A DNA stretch of 64,000 nt from Pandoraea terrigena (GCF_902459705.1 NZ_CABPRU010000007.1:62001-126000), one strand, 5' to 3'; shown: positions 20,214 to 29,118, counted from the first letter of the stretch. The notes: generated by a model from the letters alone, not told the origin. Numbers and translations: made by a program.

Positions 20214-20828
20214 ATGAGTGACAATCAAGAAAAGGCCGTCGACAGTAGCCGTCGGAATCTGTTGATTGCAACGTCCGTAGCGGGAGGCGTGGGCGGCGTT
20301 GCAACGTTGGTTCCCTTTGTCAGTTCGCTCGAACCTTCGGAGCGCGCCAAGGCTGGCGGGGCGCCTGTCGAGGCTGACATCAGCAATCTCAAGCCAGGCG
20401 AGAAGATGACCGTGGCCTGGCGCGGCTTGCCGGTGTGGATCGTGCGCCGCACGCCGGACGAGATGGCTTCGCTGTCCAAAGTGACGGCCGAGCTGGCCGA
20501 TCCGGACTCCAAGGAAACGTTTTCCTACCCGATGCCCGACTATTGCAAGAACGCGTTTCGCGCGCGTGTCGAGCACAAGGACCTCCTCGTGGTCATCGGC
20601 ATCTGCACTCACCTCGGTTGCATCCCTTCCGGCCCTTACCAGGCGAACGCCAACGCTGCGCTGGGCCCCGACCCGGGCTTCCTGTGCCCGTGCCACGGGT
20701 CGACCTACGATATGTCGGGCCGCGTGTTCAAGAACAAGCCGGCGCCCAAGAATCTCGACGTTCCTCGTTTCATGTTCGTGAACGACACCAAGCTCGTGAT
20801 CGGTAAAGACGAAAAAGGAGAAGCGTAA
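20214..20828 (+). CDS. petA: Ubiquinol-cytochrome c reductase, Rieske iron-sulfur subunit
   Basis: This is the Rieske [2Fe-2S] protein of the bc1 complex, which accepts an electron from ubiquinol at the Qo site. The 204-residue product starts with a twin-arginine signal anchor (SSRRNLLIATSVAGG, Arg13-Arg14), so export depends on TatABC. The cluster ligands are in CTHLGC and CPCHGSTYD. The ATG at 20214 was used; a GTG four codons upstream is possible. petB starts 2 bases after the stop. Confidence 0.97.
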   Translation: MSDNQEKAVDSSRRNLLIATSVAGGVGGVATLVPFVSSLEPSERAKAGGAPVEADISNLKPGEKMTVAWRGLPVWIVRRTPDEMASLSKVTAELADPDSKETFSYPMPDYCKNAFRARVEHKDLLVVIGICTHLGCIPSGPYQANANAALGPDPGFLCPCHGSTYDMSGRVFKNKPAPKNLDVPRFMFVNDTKLVIGKDEKGEA

Positions 20829-20830
20829 CC

Positions 20831-22216
20831 ATGGCCGCCGACAAACAGGTCGACACGACGGGCTTGCTGGGCTGGATCGATCGCCGGTTTCCGCTCAGCC
20901 AGCTCTGGAGGGAGCACGCGTCCGAGTATTACGCGCCCAAGAATTTCAACTTCTGGTATTTCTTCGGATCGCTGGCCATGCTGGTGCTGGTGATCCAGAT
21001 CCTCACCGGCATTTTCCTGGTGATGAACTACAAGCCCGATGCGAATCTCGCGTTTTCGTCGGTCGAGTACATCATGCGCGAAGTGCCGTGGGGCTGGCTC
21101 ATTCGCTATATGCACTCGACGGGCGCGTCGATGTTCTTCGTGGTGGTGTATCTGCACATGTTCCGCGGGCTGTTGTACGGGTCGTACCGCAAGCCGCGCG
21201 AGCTGGTGTGGGTGTTCGGATGCCTGATCTTCCTGTGCCTGATGGCCGAAGCGTTCATGGGCTACCTGCTGCCGTGGGGACAGATGTCATACTGGGGCGC
21301 GCAGGTGATCGTGAACCTGTTCTCGGCGATCCCGTTCATCGGTCCGGACCTGTCGCTTTGGATTCGTGGCGACTACGTCGTCTCGGACGCCACGCTCAAC
21401 CGTTTCTTTGCCTTCCACGTGATCGCCGTCCCGCTGGTGCTCATCGGACTGATCGTCGCGCACATCATTGCGCTGCACGAAGTCGGGTCCAACAACCCTG
21501 ACGGCGTCGAGATCAAGGACAAGAAAGACGCCAACGGCCGGCCGCTCGATGGCATTCCGTTCCATCCGTACTACACGGTGCACGACATCATGGGCGTGGG
21601 CGTGTTCCTGATGGTGTTCTCGGCGATCGTGTTCTTTGCGCCGACGATGGGCGGTTACTTCCTGGAAGCGAACAACTTTATCCCGGCGGATTCGCTCAAG
21701 ACGCCGCCGCACATCGCTCCGGTGTGGTATTTCACGCCGTTCTACTCGATGCTGCGTGCCACGACAGACGACTTCAAGCATCTGCTCATGGTGCTGGCGG
21801 TGATTGTCGCGACCATCTGGTGGATCAAGGGCAAAGCGGCCGCAACCACGAAGGTGGCGGCGTCTGGCGGCGTGGTGTTGCTGCTGCTGGCGATGTACCT
21901 GACCGAGGCCAAGTTCTGGGGCGTGGTGGTGATGGGGGGCGCGGTGGTCACGCTGTTCTTCCTGCCGTGGCTGGACCATAGCCCGGTGAAGTCGATTCGT
22001 TACCGTCCGGGATTCCACAAGGTGCTGTTGGGTATTCTCGTCGTCGTTTTTGCTGTGCTGGGGTATCTGGGCATCCAGGAACCGACGCCGGTGAAGACCG
22101 CGATCTCGCAGGTCGGCGCGCTCTATTACTTCGGATTCTTCTGGTTGATGCCGCTGTGGAGCAAGCGCGGCACGTTCAAACCGGTGCCGGAGCGCGTGAC
22201 TTTCGCGGCGCACTGA
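20831..22216 (+). CDS. petB: Cytochrome b of the bc1 complex
   Basis: This 461-residue integral membrane protein carries the two b hemes and the quinone sites. Heme histidines are in the helices RYMHSTGASMFFVVVYLHMF and FFAFHVIAVPLVLIGLIVAH. The Qo-site tetrapeptide is PVWY at residues 297-300 instead of the common PEWY. The C-terminal part has extra membrane helices, giving a fused cytochrome b/subunit IV. It lies between petA and petC. Confidence 0.97.
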   Translation: MAADKQVDTTGLLGWIDRRFPLSQLWREHASEYYAPKNFNFWYFFGSLAMLVLVIQILTGIFLVMNYKPDANLAFSSVEYIMREVPWGWLIRYMHSTGASMFFVVVYLHMFRGLLYGSYRKPRELVWVFGCLIFLCLMAEAFMGYLLPWGQMSYWGAQVIVNLFSAIPFIGPDLSLWIRGDYVVSDATLNRFFAFHVIAVPLVLIGLIVAHIIALHEVGSNNPDGVEIKDKKDANGRPLDGIPFHPYYTVHDIMGVGVFLMVFSAIVFFAPTMGGYFLEANNFIPADSLKTPPHIAPVWYFTPFYSMLRATTDDFKHLLMVLAVIVATIWWIKGKAAATTKVAASGGVVLLLLAMYLTEAKFWGVVVMGGAVVTLFFLPWLDHSPVKSIRYRPGFHKVLLGILVVVFAVLGYLGIQEPTPVKTAISQVGALYYFGFFWLMPLWSKRGTFKPVPERVTFAAH

Positions 22217-22247
22217 GCGCACGTCAACGACGACTAGGGATAACACG

Positions 22248-22967
22248 ATGAGAAAACTGTTGCTTGTCCTGGCGCTCCTGAGTGGTTTCGCGGCGCCGGT
22301 CTTGGCTGAAGAAAGCGTGGCGCTGGATACCGCGCCCAATCGGATCGACGATCTTGCGTCGCTGCAGCGGGGCGCAAAGCTGTTCGTGAACTACTGCCTG
22401 AATTGCCATTCGGCGGCATCGATGCGGTATTCGCGCCTGAAGGATCTGGGATTGTCGGACGCCGAGATCAAGAACAATCTGCTCTTCACGACGGACAAGA
22501 TCGGCGACACGATGACCGTGGCCATGCGCGCGGCGGATGCCAAGGAGTGGTTTGGTGCGGCGCCGCCGGATTTGTCGGTCGAGGCGCGGGCGCGAGGGAC
22601 GGACTGGCTTTATACCTACTTGCGTACGTTCTATCGGGACGATGCGCGGCCGACGGGGTGGAACAATCTGGCGTTCCCGAATGTGGGCATGCCCAACCCG
22701 TTGTGGCAGTTGCAGGGGCAGCGCGGATTGAAGCATGGGGAGGGGGCGGAGCAGGGTCCGGCCCAGTTCGTGCAGATCACGCAGGGGACGATGAAACCGG
22801 TGGAATTCGATACTGCCGTGGCTGATCTGGTATCTTATCTGGATTGGATGTCGGAACCGGCGCAACGCACACGCCGGCAGTTGGGTGTCTGGGTTTTGTT
22901 GTTCTTGGGACTCTTTACGGTACTTGCCTGGCGCCTGAATGCGGCCTATTGGAAGGACGTGAAGTAA
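22248..22967 (+). CDS. petC: Cytochrome c1
   Basis: This is the membrane-anchored c-type cytochrome that passes electrons from the Rieske centre to soluble carriers. The 239-residue product has a cleavable signal (RKLLLVLALLSGFAAPVLA), the heme motif CLNCH at 50-54, a Met ligand in the AFPNVGMPNPLW region and a C-terminal membrane helix (LGVWVLLFLGLFTVLAWRLN). It closes the petABC operon, with a terminator just downstream. Confidence 0.97.
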   Translation: MRKLLLVLALLSGFAAPVLAEESVALDTAPNRIDDLASLQRGAKLFVNYCLNCHSAASMRYSRLKDLGLSDAEIKNNLLFTTDKIGDTMTVAMRAADAKEWFGAAPPDLSVEARARGTDWLYTYLRTFYRDDARPTGWNNLAFPNVGMPNPLWQLQGQRGLKHGEGAEQGPAQFVQITQGTMKPVEFDTAVADLVSYLDWMSEPAQRTRRQLGVWVLLFLGLFTVLAWRLNAAYWKDVK

Positions 22968-22982
22968 AATAACGTCTGTACG

Positions 22983-23036
22983 ACGGGGCCAGGGTTTGGG
23001 AAGCGTCGGTTTCCCGCCCCGGCCCCGTTGGTTTTT
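22983..23036 (+). terminator. Intrinsic terminator after petABC
   Basis: ACGGGGCC pairs with GGCCCCGT, with an inner stem GGGAA/TTCCC, and a T-run follows. It lies 15 bases after petC and just before the sspA ribosome site, so it may terminate or attenuate read-through into sspAB. Confidence 0.8.
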
Positions 23037-23050
23037 AAGGAAGACGCGCT

Positions 23051-23662
23051 ATGATGGTTTTGTACTCGGGCACGACGTGCCCCTTCTCCCAGCGTTGCCG
23101 GCTGGTTCTGTTCGAAAAAGGCATGGATTTCGAAATCCGTGACGTCGACCTGTTCAACAAGCCGGAAGACATTGCGGTGATGAATCCGTACGGTCAGGTG
23201 CCGATTCTTGTCGAACGCGACCTGATTCTGTACGAATCGAACATCATCAATGAGTACATTGACGAACGTTTCCCGCATCCGCAACTGATGCCGGCCGATC
23301 CGGTGCAGCGTGCGCGCGCGCGGTTGTTCCTGTTCAATTTCGAGAAAGAGCTGTTCGTGCATGTGAGCGCGCTCGAGAACGAAAAGGGCAAAGCGGCGGA
23401 GAAGACGCATGAGAAGGCGCGTGCGTCGATTCGCGATCGTCTGACGCAGCTTGCGCCGATTTTCGTGAAGAACAAGTACATGTTGGGCGAGGAGTTCTCG
23501 ATGCTCGACGTGGCGATTGCGCCGTTGTTGTGGCGTCTGGATCACTATGGCATCGAGTTGTCGAAGAATGCCGCGCCGTTGATGAAGTATGCCGAGCGGA
23601 TTTTCAGCCGTCCGGCGTACATTGAAGCGCTGACGCCGTCCGAAAAGGTCATGCGTCGCTGA
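23051..23662 (+). CDS. sspA: Stringent starvation protein A homologue (GST fold)
   Basis: SspA is an RNA-polymerase-associated, glutathione-S-transferase-like protein acting in stationary phase and acid stress. The 203-residue product shows the thioredoxin-like N-domain (LYSGTTCPFSQRCRLVLFEKG, FEIRDVDLFNKPEDI) and the C-terminal helical domain (YMLGEEFSMLDVAIAPLLWRL). The gene follows petABC and precedes sspB, an order common in proteobacteria. AAGGAAG precedes a double ATG. Confidence 0.94.
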   Translation: MMVLYSGTTCPFSQRCRLVLFEKGMDFEIRDVDLFNKPEDIAVMNPYGQVPILVERDLILYESNIINEYIDERFPHPQLMPADPVQRARARLFLFNFEKELFVHVSALENEKGKAAEKTHEKARASIRDRLTQLAPIFVKNKYMLGEEFSMLDVAIAPLLWRLDHYGIELSKNAAPLMKYAERIFSRPAYIEALTPSEKVMRR

Positions 23663-23737
23663 TGCGTTGATTGAACCGCTGGCGAGGCTGGCCTGCCGAT
23701 GGGGTGGGCGGGTTTCGCGGCGGGATAAGTTGGTCAT

Positions 23738-24196
23738 ATGCCTGAAACGTCTACCAAGCCTTACCTTTTGCGCGCGCTGTACGAGTGGTGTACCGACAAC
23801 GGGTACACACCGTATTTGGCCGTGCATGTCGATGCCAGGACGCGAGTACCGCGCGAGTTTGTGAAAGATGGCGAAATCGTGCTGAACATCAGCTTCGACG
23901 CCACGAGCGGATTGCAGATGGGCAACGACTGGATTGAGTTCAGCGCGCGCTTCGGCGGCATTTCGCAGAAGGTGGAAGTGCAGGTGCCGAACGTGCTGGC
24001 GATTTATGCTCGCGAGAATGGCCAGGGGATGGCGTTCCCGGTCGACAAGCAGGCGTCTGAGGAAGAGGGGGCCGAGTTGGAAGCGGTGCCGTCGGTGCAG
24101 GCGCCGAGTGATGACGATTCCGACCCGACGCGCCCGGGCGGCAATGGCGCGGCGGGCGGCAACGCCGGGCGTGCTCGCCTGAAGGTGGTGAAGTAA
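23738..24196 (+). CDS. sspB: ClpXP protease specificity-enhancing factor SspB
   Basis: SspB delivers ssrA-tagged peptides to ClpXP. The 152-residue product has the SspB fold region (KPYLLRALYEWCTDNGYTP, VDARTRVPREFV, GEIVLNISFDATSGLQMGND). A long flexible acidic linker follows, and the C-terminal ClpX-binding tail RLKVVK. It lies 75 bases after sspA in the usual pairing. Confidence 0.95.
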   Translation: MPETSTKPYLLRALYEWCTDNGYTPYLAVHVDARTRVPREFVKDGEIVLNISFDATSGLQMGNDWIEFSARFGGISQKVEVQVPNVLAIYARENGQGMAFPVDKQASEEEGAELEAVPSVQAPSDDDSDPTRPGGNGAAGGNAGRARLKVVK

Positions 24197-24306
24197 TTCA
24201 CGAGGGTGGGTGAGCGGGGTGAGCGCTTTGTGCGCATTACCTCAATCGCTCGCGCCCACGAACAATTTTGCCCTGACAGAGAGTCGTCAGTGACCGATGA
24301 ATCGGT

Positions 24307-24312
24307 TACAAT
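24307..24312 (+). promoter_or_regulatory. Candidate -10 box of tRNA-Thr
   Basis: TACAAT lies 10 bases before the tRNA 5' end, the usual spacing for a tRNA promoter. No clear -35 was identified. Confidence 0.45.
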
Positions 24313-24322
24313 ACACGACTTC

Positions 24323-24398
<76 letters not shown>

Positions 24399-24429
24399 AA
24401 TACCATTCCCAGATTGTCCTGGGAAATCC

Positions 24430-24467
24430 AAAAACCCGTGATAGCATAAGGCTTCACGGGTTTTTTT
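24430..24467 (+). terminator. Island-borne terminator downstream of tRNA-Thr
   Basis: AAAACCCGTGA and TCACGGGTTTT form a near-perfect stem followed by a T-run, 32 bases after the CCA. It lies inside the island and so now ends the tRNA transcript; the chromosome's own terminator appears to be at 58573. Confidence 0.9.
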
Positions 24468-24502
24468 ATTCCAGCTTTGTCCACTGATGCCCGTGCAGAT
24501 CC

Positions 24503-24570
24503 GGGGGCATGTGGGGGCACCTCCGGGGGACTTTTGGCATTTGACATGTGCCCCCGAGAAAAATGCCCCC
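24503..24570. repeat. Four GGGGGCA motifs next to attL (candidate integrase arm sites)
   Basis: GGGGGCA occurs at 24503 and 24513 on the plus strand, and as TGCCCCC at 24549 and 24564. The same heptamer occurs twice beside attR. Clustered heptamers at both ends suggest arm-type binding sites for the integrase or its directionality factor; this is an inference from position and repetition. Confidence 0.55.
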
Positions 24571-24589
24571 TCGGGTTGTAAGGTGCCTT

Positions 24590-25798
24590 ATGCCATTGAC
24601 CGACATTGCTGTCCGGAAAGCGATGCCCCGTGAAAAGCCGTACCGCCTTGCTGATGGTGGTGGTATGTACCTGGAGGTCGCCCTCTCAGGTGGGAAGTAC
24701 TGGCGCTTCAAGTATCGTTTTGCTGGCAAGGAAAAGCGGCTCGCGTTGGGAGTCTATCCGGATGTTTCGTTGGCTGCAGCGCGGGAAAAGCGGGACAATG
24801 CGCGAAAGATACTGGCGGCAGGTATTGACCCAGGCGAAGCGAAGAAAGCCGATAAACGGGCGGTGCGTCTGGCGGCGACCAATTCCTTCGAGGCAGTTGC
24901 GCTTGGCTGGATGGATGAACTCAAGCCGTACATTACGGCTGGGTCGATGGCGAAAACTAAGGCTCGCTTCGAGAAGGATGTGTTCCCTTGGATGGGTAAG
25001 CGGCCGGTTGCCGAAATCGATGCTCCTGAAGTTCTGACGGTCCTCAAGCGGATCGATAGCCGCGGTGCGCGTTTCACGGCTCACAAGGTTCGTGGTGAGA
25101 TCAGTCGTGCATTTCGCTACGGAATCAAGGAAGGCTACTGTAAATCTGACCCTGCTCGTGATTTGGTCAATGCTATTCCACCTGCGCAGACAACGCATTT
25201 CGCTTCGATTACCGAACCGGCGAAGGTTGGCGCAATGCTTCGAGCATTCGATGGGTTTTCCGGCACGTTTCCTGTTCTGTGCGCGCTGAAGCTTGCTCCC
25301 ATGTTGTTTACTCGACCTGGCGAGTTGCGAAAGGCCGAGTGGGCTCAGATCGATCTTGATAAGGGCGAGTGGCGGTACCTTGTCACCAAAACGAAGACAG
25401 AGCATCTGGTTCCGCTCGCAACCCAAGCTGTGCGAATTCTGCGGGAGCTTCGGGCGCTGACCGGCAACGGTCGTTACGTCTTTCCCGGAGCACGCTCCTC
25501 TCAGCGCCCAATGAGTGAGGCCGCGGTCAATGCGGCCCTTCGTCGACTCGGCTATGACACTCGCACGGAAATTACAGGACACGGCTTTCGGGCAATGGCG
25601 CGCACGATTTTGCACGAGGAGTTGGAGCAAAAGCCGGAGGTAATTGAGCATCAGCTCGCGCATTCGGTTCCGGACAATCTCGGCAAGGCATACAACCGTA
25701 CGAAATTCATCAAAGAGCGATGCGCCATGATGCAGAAGTGGGCTGATTATTTGGAAAAGCTAAGAGCTAACGGCATACATGGTCTGCCTATGGGGTGA
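24590..25798 (+). CDS. P4-type tyrosine integrase
   Basis: The 402-residue site-specific recombinase inserts the island into tRNA-Thr. The N-terminus has the DUF4102 arm-binding pattern (MPLTDIAVRKAMPREKPYRLADGGG), then a SAM-like core-binding domain (AKTKARFEKDVFPWMGKRPVAEI) and the catalytic domain with Arg242 (TRPGELRKAEW), His331-x-x-Arg334 (HGFR) and the nucleophile Tyr368 (KAYNRTKF). The ATG at 24590 starts the family-typical sequence. It lies 190 bases from attL, reading into the island. Confidence 0.95.
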   Translation: MPLTDIAVRKAMPREKPYRLADGGGMYLEVALSGGKYWRFKYRFAGKEKRLALGVYPDVSLAAAREKRDNARKILAAGIDPGEAKKADKRAVRLAATNSFEAVALGWMDELKPYITAGSMAKTKARFEKDVFPWMGKRPVAEIDAPEVLTVLKRIDSRGARFTAHKVRGEISRAFRYGIKEGYCKSDPARDLVNAIPPAQTTHFASITEPAKVGAMLRAFDGFSGTFPVLCALKLAPMLFTRPGELRKAEWAQIDLDKGEWRYLVTKTKTEHLVPLATQAVRILRELRALTGNGRYVFPGARSSQRPMSEAAVNAALRRLGYDTRTEITGHGFRAMARTILHEELEQKPEVIEHQLAHSVPDNLGKAYNRTKFIKERCAMMQKWADYLEKLRANGIHGLPMG

Positions 25799-26040
25799 GC
25801 GTCGGTGTGCACCCCATCAGCCTTTCCCTGGCTACTCCTACCGATCTAAAAGATGGGCCTTCACGAGGAAGATCGAGCACAAGGCAGACGTGCCTCACTA
25901 TATTTCCCGCCGATTATTTAGGCCCAAGCTTGGTGTCCAACGACTGATGCGTTGCCACATCGCCACTTTGGGATTGGCGAGCTGGGCCGAAGTGGCAGCG
26001 ATGCCGGAAATCCTTTGGGCGGCTCCGATACCAACTGATT

Positions 26041-26781
26041 ATGAAAAAATCTCAACGAATACCCCTGCCGGATGGGGCAAGCATCGACGACTACAAAGGG
26101 TGGGAAGAGTGGGATTATCGACGATGGGCATGGGAGTACCTGAGGCGAAATTTGTCGTTTCGAGCCGCTTGTGCCGACGTATCTGCGATAAAAAATAGTG
26201 CCGAACGGCTTGCGCGCAAGGCCGAGATCGCTCAGCGGTTCATGTTGAAAAGGTATCGCGATTGCGATGCTCCGTGTGAGACACAGAAGCCCGCCTTTCA
26301 AGCTATCAAGCCGTCTCCTTTGCCGCAGTCAATCGGTGCAACGGAATGGTCCACTGCGTTAAGACACGATCAAGTCGCGATCGTATTCAATCTTCGCCCC
26401 GCCCTCCACGCGAAGAATGCGATAGGGGCGATGGTGGCCAACGCAGAAAAATGTCTGCAAAAGTACCTCGAGAATCTGAAGGGTTTTGAGAAAGACTGCA
26501 AGCAACACCCACAGAGCCATCTTGGCAGGAAGCAACACCTTCGGAATCTTCGACTGCTAGATGCTACTGCTGTGGGGCACGATCCTATCGACATTGCTCA
26601 TTTGCCTTGGTGGCGCGAATATACGAAGAAAGGGCAACCCAAAACGTTGGAAGCCGATGCGATTCGTAAGGCTGTCAGGTCCGCGAGGGACTTAACCGAA
26701 TTCGGGTACACCGCAATTTTTTCTTCTCCGAAGCGGCTGGAGCGCATGCCGGTTCGACCCAAAGAACAGGACAGCAAATAG
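26041..26781 (+). CDS. Hypothetical island protein with WAWEYLRRN motif (DUF6499-like)
   Basis: This is a 246-residue protein of unconfirmed family. The N-terminal segment YRRWAWEYLRRNLSFR resembles the start of DUF6499/DUF2285-type proteins found in integrative elements of proteobacteria. The rest is basic and helical with no catalytic motif I recognise. It sits between the integrase and the AlpA-like gene, so it probably serves element maintenance or regulation, but this is positional inference. Confidence 0.6.
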   Translation: MKKSQRIPLPDGASIDDYKGWEEWDYRRWAWEYLRRNLSFRAACADVSAIKNSAERLARKAEIAQRFMLKRYRDCDAPCETQKPAFQAIKPSPLPQSIGATEWSTALRHDQVAIVFNLRPALHAKNAIGAMVANAEKCLQKYLENLKGFEKDCKQHPQSHLGRKQHLRNLRLLDATAVGHDPIDIAHLPWWREYTKKGQPKTLEADAIRKAVRSARDLTEFGYTAIFSSPKRLERMPVRPKEQDSK

Positions 26782-26834
26782 TAGCCCCGCGGAGGAAAAA
26801 ACAACCGTTTTTCCTCCGTGCCGAGGGCACGTAT

Positions 26835-27125
26835 ATGTCGGATCATGTCATCCATGCTATTGCAGAAAACGGAGATCTCCCGAGGACAGACATGACCAAC
26901 ATCATCCACATCGAACAGAACAGCGCGCGGTCTATTTGGCAAAATATGACAATTCTGCGTCGCAAGGACGTGGAACTCATTACCGGACTTTCGCGCTCCA
27001 GCATATACGCCGGGATTCAAAATGGCACGTTTCCGGCACCCATTCGCCTATCGGTCAAGTCCGTAGGCTGGGTCTCGAACGAAATTGATGCGTGGATTCA
27101 GCAGAAGATGGCGCAACGTACGTAA
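26835..27125 (+). CDS. AlpA-like excisionase/transcriptional regulator
   Basis: This is a small DNA-binding protein with a MerR/AlpA-type helix-turn-helix (ILRRKDVELITGLSRSSIYAGIQNGTFPAPIRLS), followed by the typical AlpA ending VGWVSNEIDAWIQQK. AlpA proteins activate or direct excision of P4-like elements. An ATG at 26892 with AGGA 5 bases upstream is an equally good start and would give a 77-residue protein, close to family length. It precedes the replication gene. Confidence 0.88.
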   Translation: MSDHVIHAIAENGDLPRTDMTNIIHIEQNSARSIWQNMTILRRKDVELITGLSRSSIYAGIQNGTFPAPIRLSVKSVGWVSNEIDAWIQQKMAQRT

Positions 27126-27276
27126 TACTCCTTCGTTTCTGACTTACACCGAATCACTGTAATACATGGCATCTAGACATTATTTGGCATGTGGTATTTC
27201 CAATAAATTTAGGATTCCTATGTGTTTCAAGAGACCGACAAATCGGCATCAACTGACTCTGATATTTAAGAAAGCT

Positions 27277-28377
27277 ATGAACAAGAACCCCTTAATTGAA
27301 GTCCTGGGTGACAAATTCCAGGTGAACATCGACACTGTTGAGTTCTCCGTCTCTGACGTTCACGTACCATCGCTCGGTGTTACGAAGATGACGACGACGA
27401 GCCCGGACGGTGAAGCTCTGGCAATGTCCACAAATCGCAAGCCGATTGCTGGTGCGCATCAACGCCATCCGCTGCAAGTCCGCTATCGACAACTTCGTGA
27501 GCACTTCGGGAAGAATGGCGTTCTTTTTGTCGAGGGGTCACTGTTCGGATTTCGTTACGGGCAGAACGTGCACACGTCGGCTCGCCTCCGCTCAGGCTGC
27601 GTCGCAGCATTGCGTAGGATTCGGGATCAAATTGGATTCACTTCAACCACCGAAGTGTGGGAGCGCTGGAAGGGTGGCGATATCGAACTTTATCGTGTGG
27701 ACTTGGCCGTCAACTTCGATCTCGGATCCGAATCGGCCGTTCGTGCGCTCATCAAACGGCTAGCTCATCAACTAATTGGCCGGAATACCAACTGCCACGC
27801 ATATGATGGTTACGTGTCTCTGGCTCCGCAGCGCGCTAGGAAATACTGCGTGGCCGGATACGCAAAGGGCCCGCAATTGAGGTCAAAATTGAATCGCTCG
27901 AAATCAGATGTAAACTTCGCGCGACTCGTCAGCGAATGCCAGAGCCTGCTTCGCGTTGAAGTGCGCTTGCGGCGGCCGGAGCTCAAGAAGCTGGGTCTTT
28001 CTCGTGCCATGGATTGGACGCCTGAGAGGGCAAGAGACGTCTTTCGACAGTACGTCGGGAAACTTCCTGCGCTCAACGTCACGAGCGGGCCTGTGTCCGA
28101 GGATGAATTCAACGCTATTCCCCCGAAACTTCGCAGTGTGTTCTTCTTGCATAAGCTCGGGGCCGACCTCGCGTCAATTTTTCCCGCACGTACCTTGGCG
28201 CGTTATCGCGCGAAGTTCCGCATTCTAGGTATCGACATCGCGTGCCCGAATCTTGAAAGTGCGCCACTGAACGCGTCTCTATCGATTCATCCGGTGAGAA
28301 CGCCGAAATGGTTGATCGACGCAGGCATGGCGCCTCCGAAGGTCCGAAGAATGGCACCTTCGACTACAAAGGCATAG
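27277..28377 (+). CDS. Phage/plasmid replication protein, II/X family
   Basis: This 366-residue protein resembles the gene II/X replication initiators of filamentous phages and related plasmids, which nick DNA to start rolling-circle replication. Supporting segments are FQVNIDTVEFSV, LFGFRYGQNVHTSAR, IELYRVDLAVNFDLGS and YCVAGYAKGPQLRSK, then a C-terminal helical region. I could not fix the nucleophile Tyr. The ATG at 27277 was chosen; an ATG at 27220 with AGGA upstream is an alternative. The upstream 150 bases are AT-rich. Confidence 0.75.
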   Translation: MNKNPLIEVLGDKFQVNIDTVEFSVSDVHVPSLGVTKMTTTSPDGEALAMSTNRKPIAGAHQRHPLQVRYRQLREHFGKNGVLFVEGSLFGFRYGQNVHTSARLRSGCVAALRRIRDQIGFTSTTEVWERWKGGDIELYRVDLAVNFDLGSESAVRALIKRLAHQLIGRNTNCHAYDGYVSLAPQRARKYCVAGYAKGPQLRSKLNRSKSDVNFARLVSECQSLLRVEVRLRRPELKKLGLSRAMDWTPERARDVFRQYVGKLPALNVTSGPVSEDEFNAIPPKLRSVFFLHKLGADLASIFPARTLARYRAKFRILGIDIACPNLESAPLNASLSIHPVRTPKWLIDAGMAPPKVRRMAPSTTKA

Positions 28378-28610
28378 TCGTTGCCGTTACATTGCTCGAA
28401 GGACTCGCGCTCAGTGATATTCGAGGATCGTCAGACATGTGGCCCAGTTCCGCTTGCGCCAAATGCGAGAGCAAATTCCGTTCGGCAACAACCTCGGATC
28501 ATCCTTCGACAGTTTGCCAAATTGGCCGACAACTCCCTTGCGATTTCTATGATCATCTGTCATTCCGAAGTCGCCGTCTTCGAAACTCTGTAGAAACCGC
28601 ACGAAATCTA

Positions 28611-28642
28611 CCTAACCGGCATCGAAGACGATGCCGGTTAGG
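28611..28642. repeat. Perfect 14-bp hairpin between the replication gene and the Xre regulator
   Basis: CCTAACCGGCATCG and its exact complement flank a 4-base loop (AAGA). It lies 230 bases after the replication gene and overlaps the stop codon of the minus-strand Xre gene. No long U-tract follows on either strand, so it is either a weak terminator or a structural element, for example an origin or strand signal. Confidence 0.75.
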
Positions 28643-29054
28643 TTAGCTCGTCCCCTTCAGCTTCAACGTGCGTGCTTTTGGACTTGCGAGTTTCTCGCCC
28701 GATTCTCAGCGCGAGTTTTTCCATGATTCCAACGAGCATCTGACGATCAACCGGAGACAGTCGGGAAAGTAGCTGCTGAACGTGTTCCGCTTGGTCGGTC
28801 GGTCGTCTGGACCCCTCTATCAGAAACGTCTCTACCCCGCACTCAAACAACTCGGCCATTTCGTACAACTTGAAGATGCCGGGACTCACTAGCCCTCGTT
28901 CGATACGAGAGAAGGCCTCGTTCCCGATGCCCAGGTGTTCTGCCACCTGTTCTTGGGTATAGCCCGCAATTCGCCGCTTCTTTGCGATCGTTTTGCCGAT
29001 TTTCCGATTGACCAGCTGTTCCTGCTTGGACAGAGCCACGTTCAACCTCTCCAC
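28638..29054 (-). CDS. Xre-family helix-turn-helix regulator
   Basis: This 138-residue protein has a Cro/CI-type helix-turn-helix in its N-terminal half (KTIAKKRRIAGYTQEQVAEHLGIGNEAFSRIERG). A C-terminal helical part (HVQQLLSRLSPVDRQMLVGIMEKLAL) is probably for dimerisation. It is divergent from yccF across a 187-base AT-rich region and is a candidate repressor of the island's maintenance genes. The stop lies inside the 14-bp hairpin. Confidence 0.88.
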   Translation of the reverse strand: MERLNVALSKQEQLVNRKIGKTIAKKRRIAGYTQEQVAEHLGIGNEAFSRIERGLVSPGIFKLYEMAELFECGVETFLIEGSRRPTDQAEHVQQLLSRLSPVDRQMLVGIMEKLALRIGRETRKSKSTHVEAEGDELT

Positions 29055-29118
29055 GTGCGTCTAGTTTGACAACGTAGATGGTCGGCTACCAACCTTATTC
29101 ACGTAACACATGAATTGG

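Noticed and set aside
25779-26198. 139-codon plus-strand frame after the integrase
   Set aside because: Overlaps the integrase end and the next gene in other frames and shows no recognisable domain.
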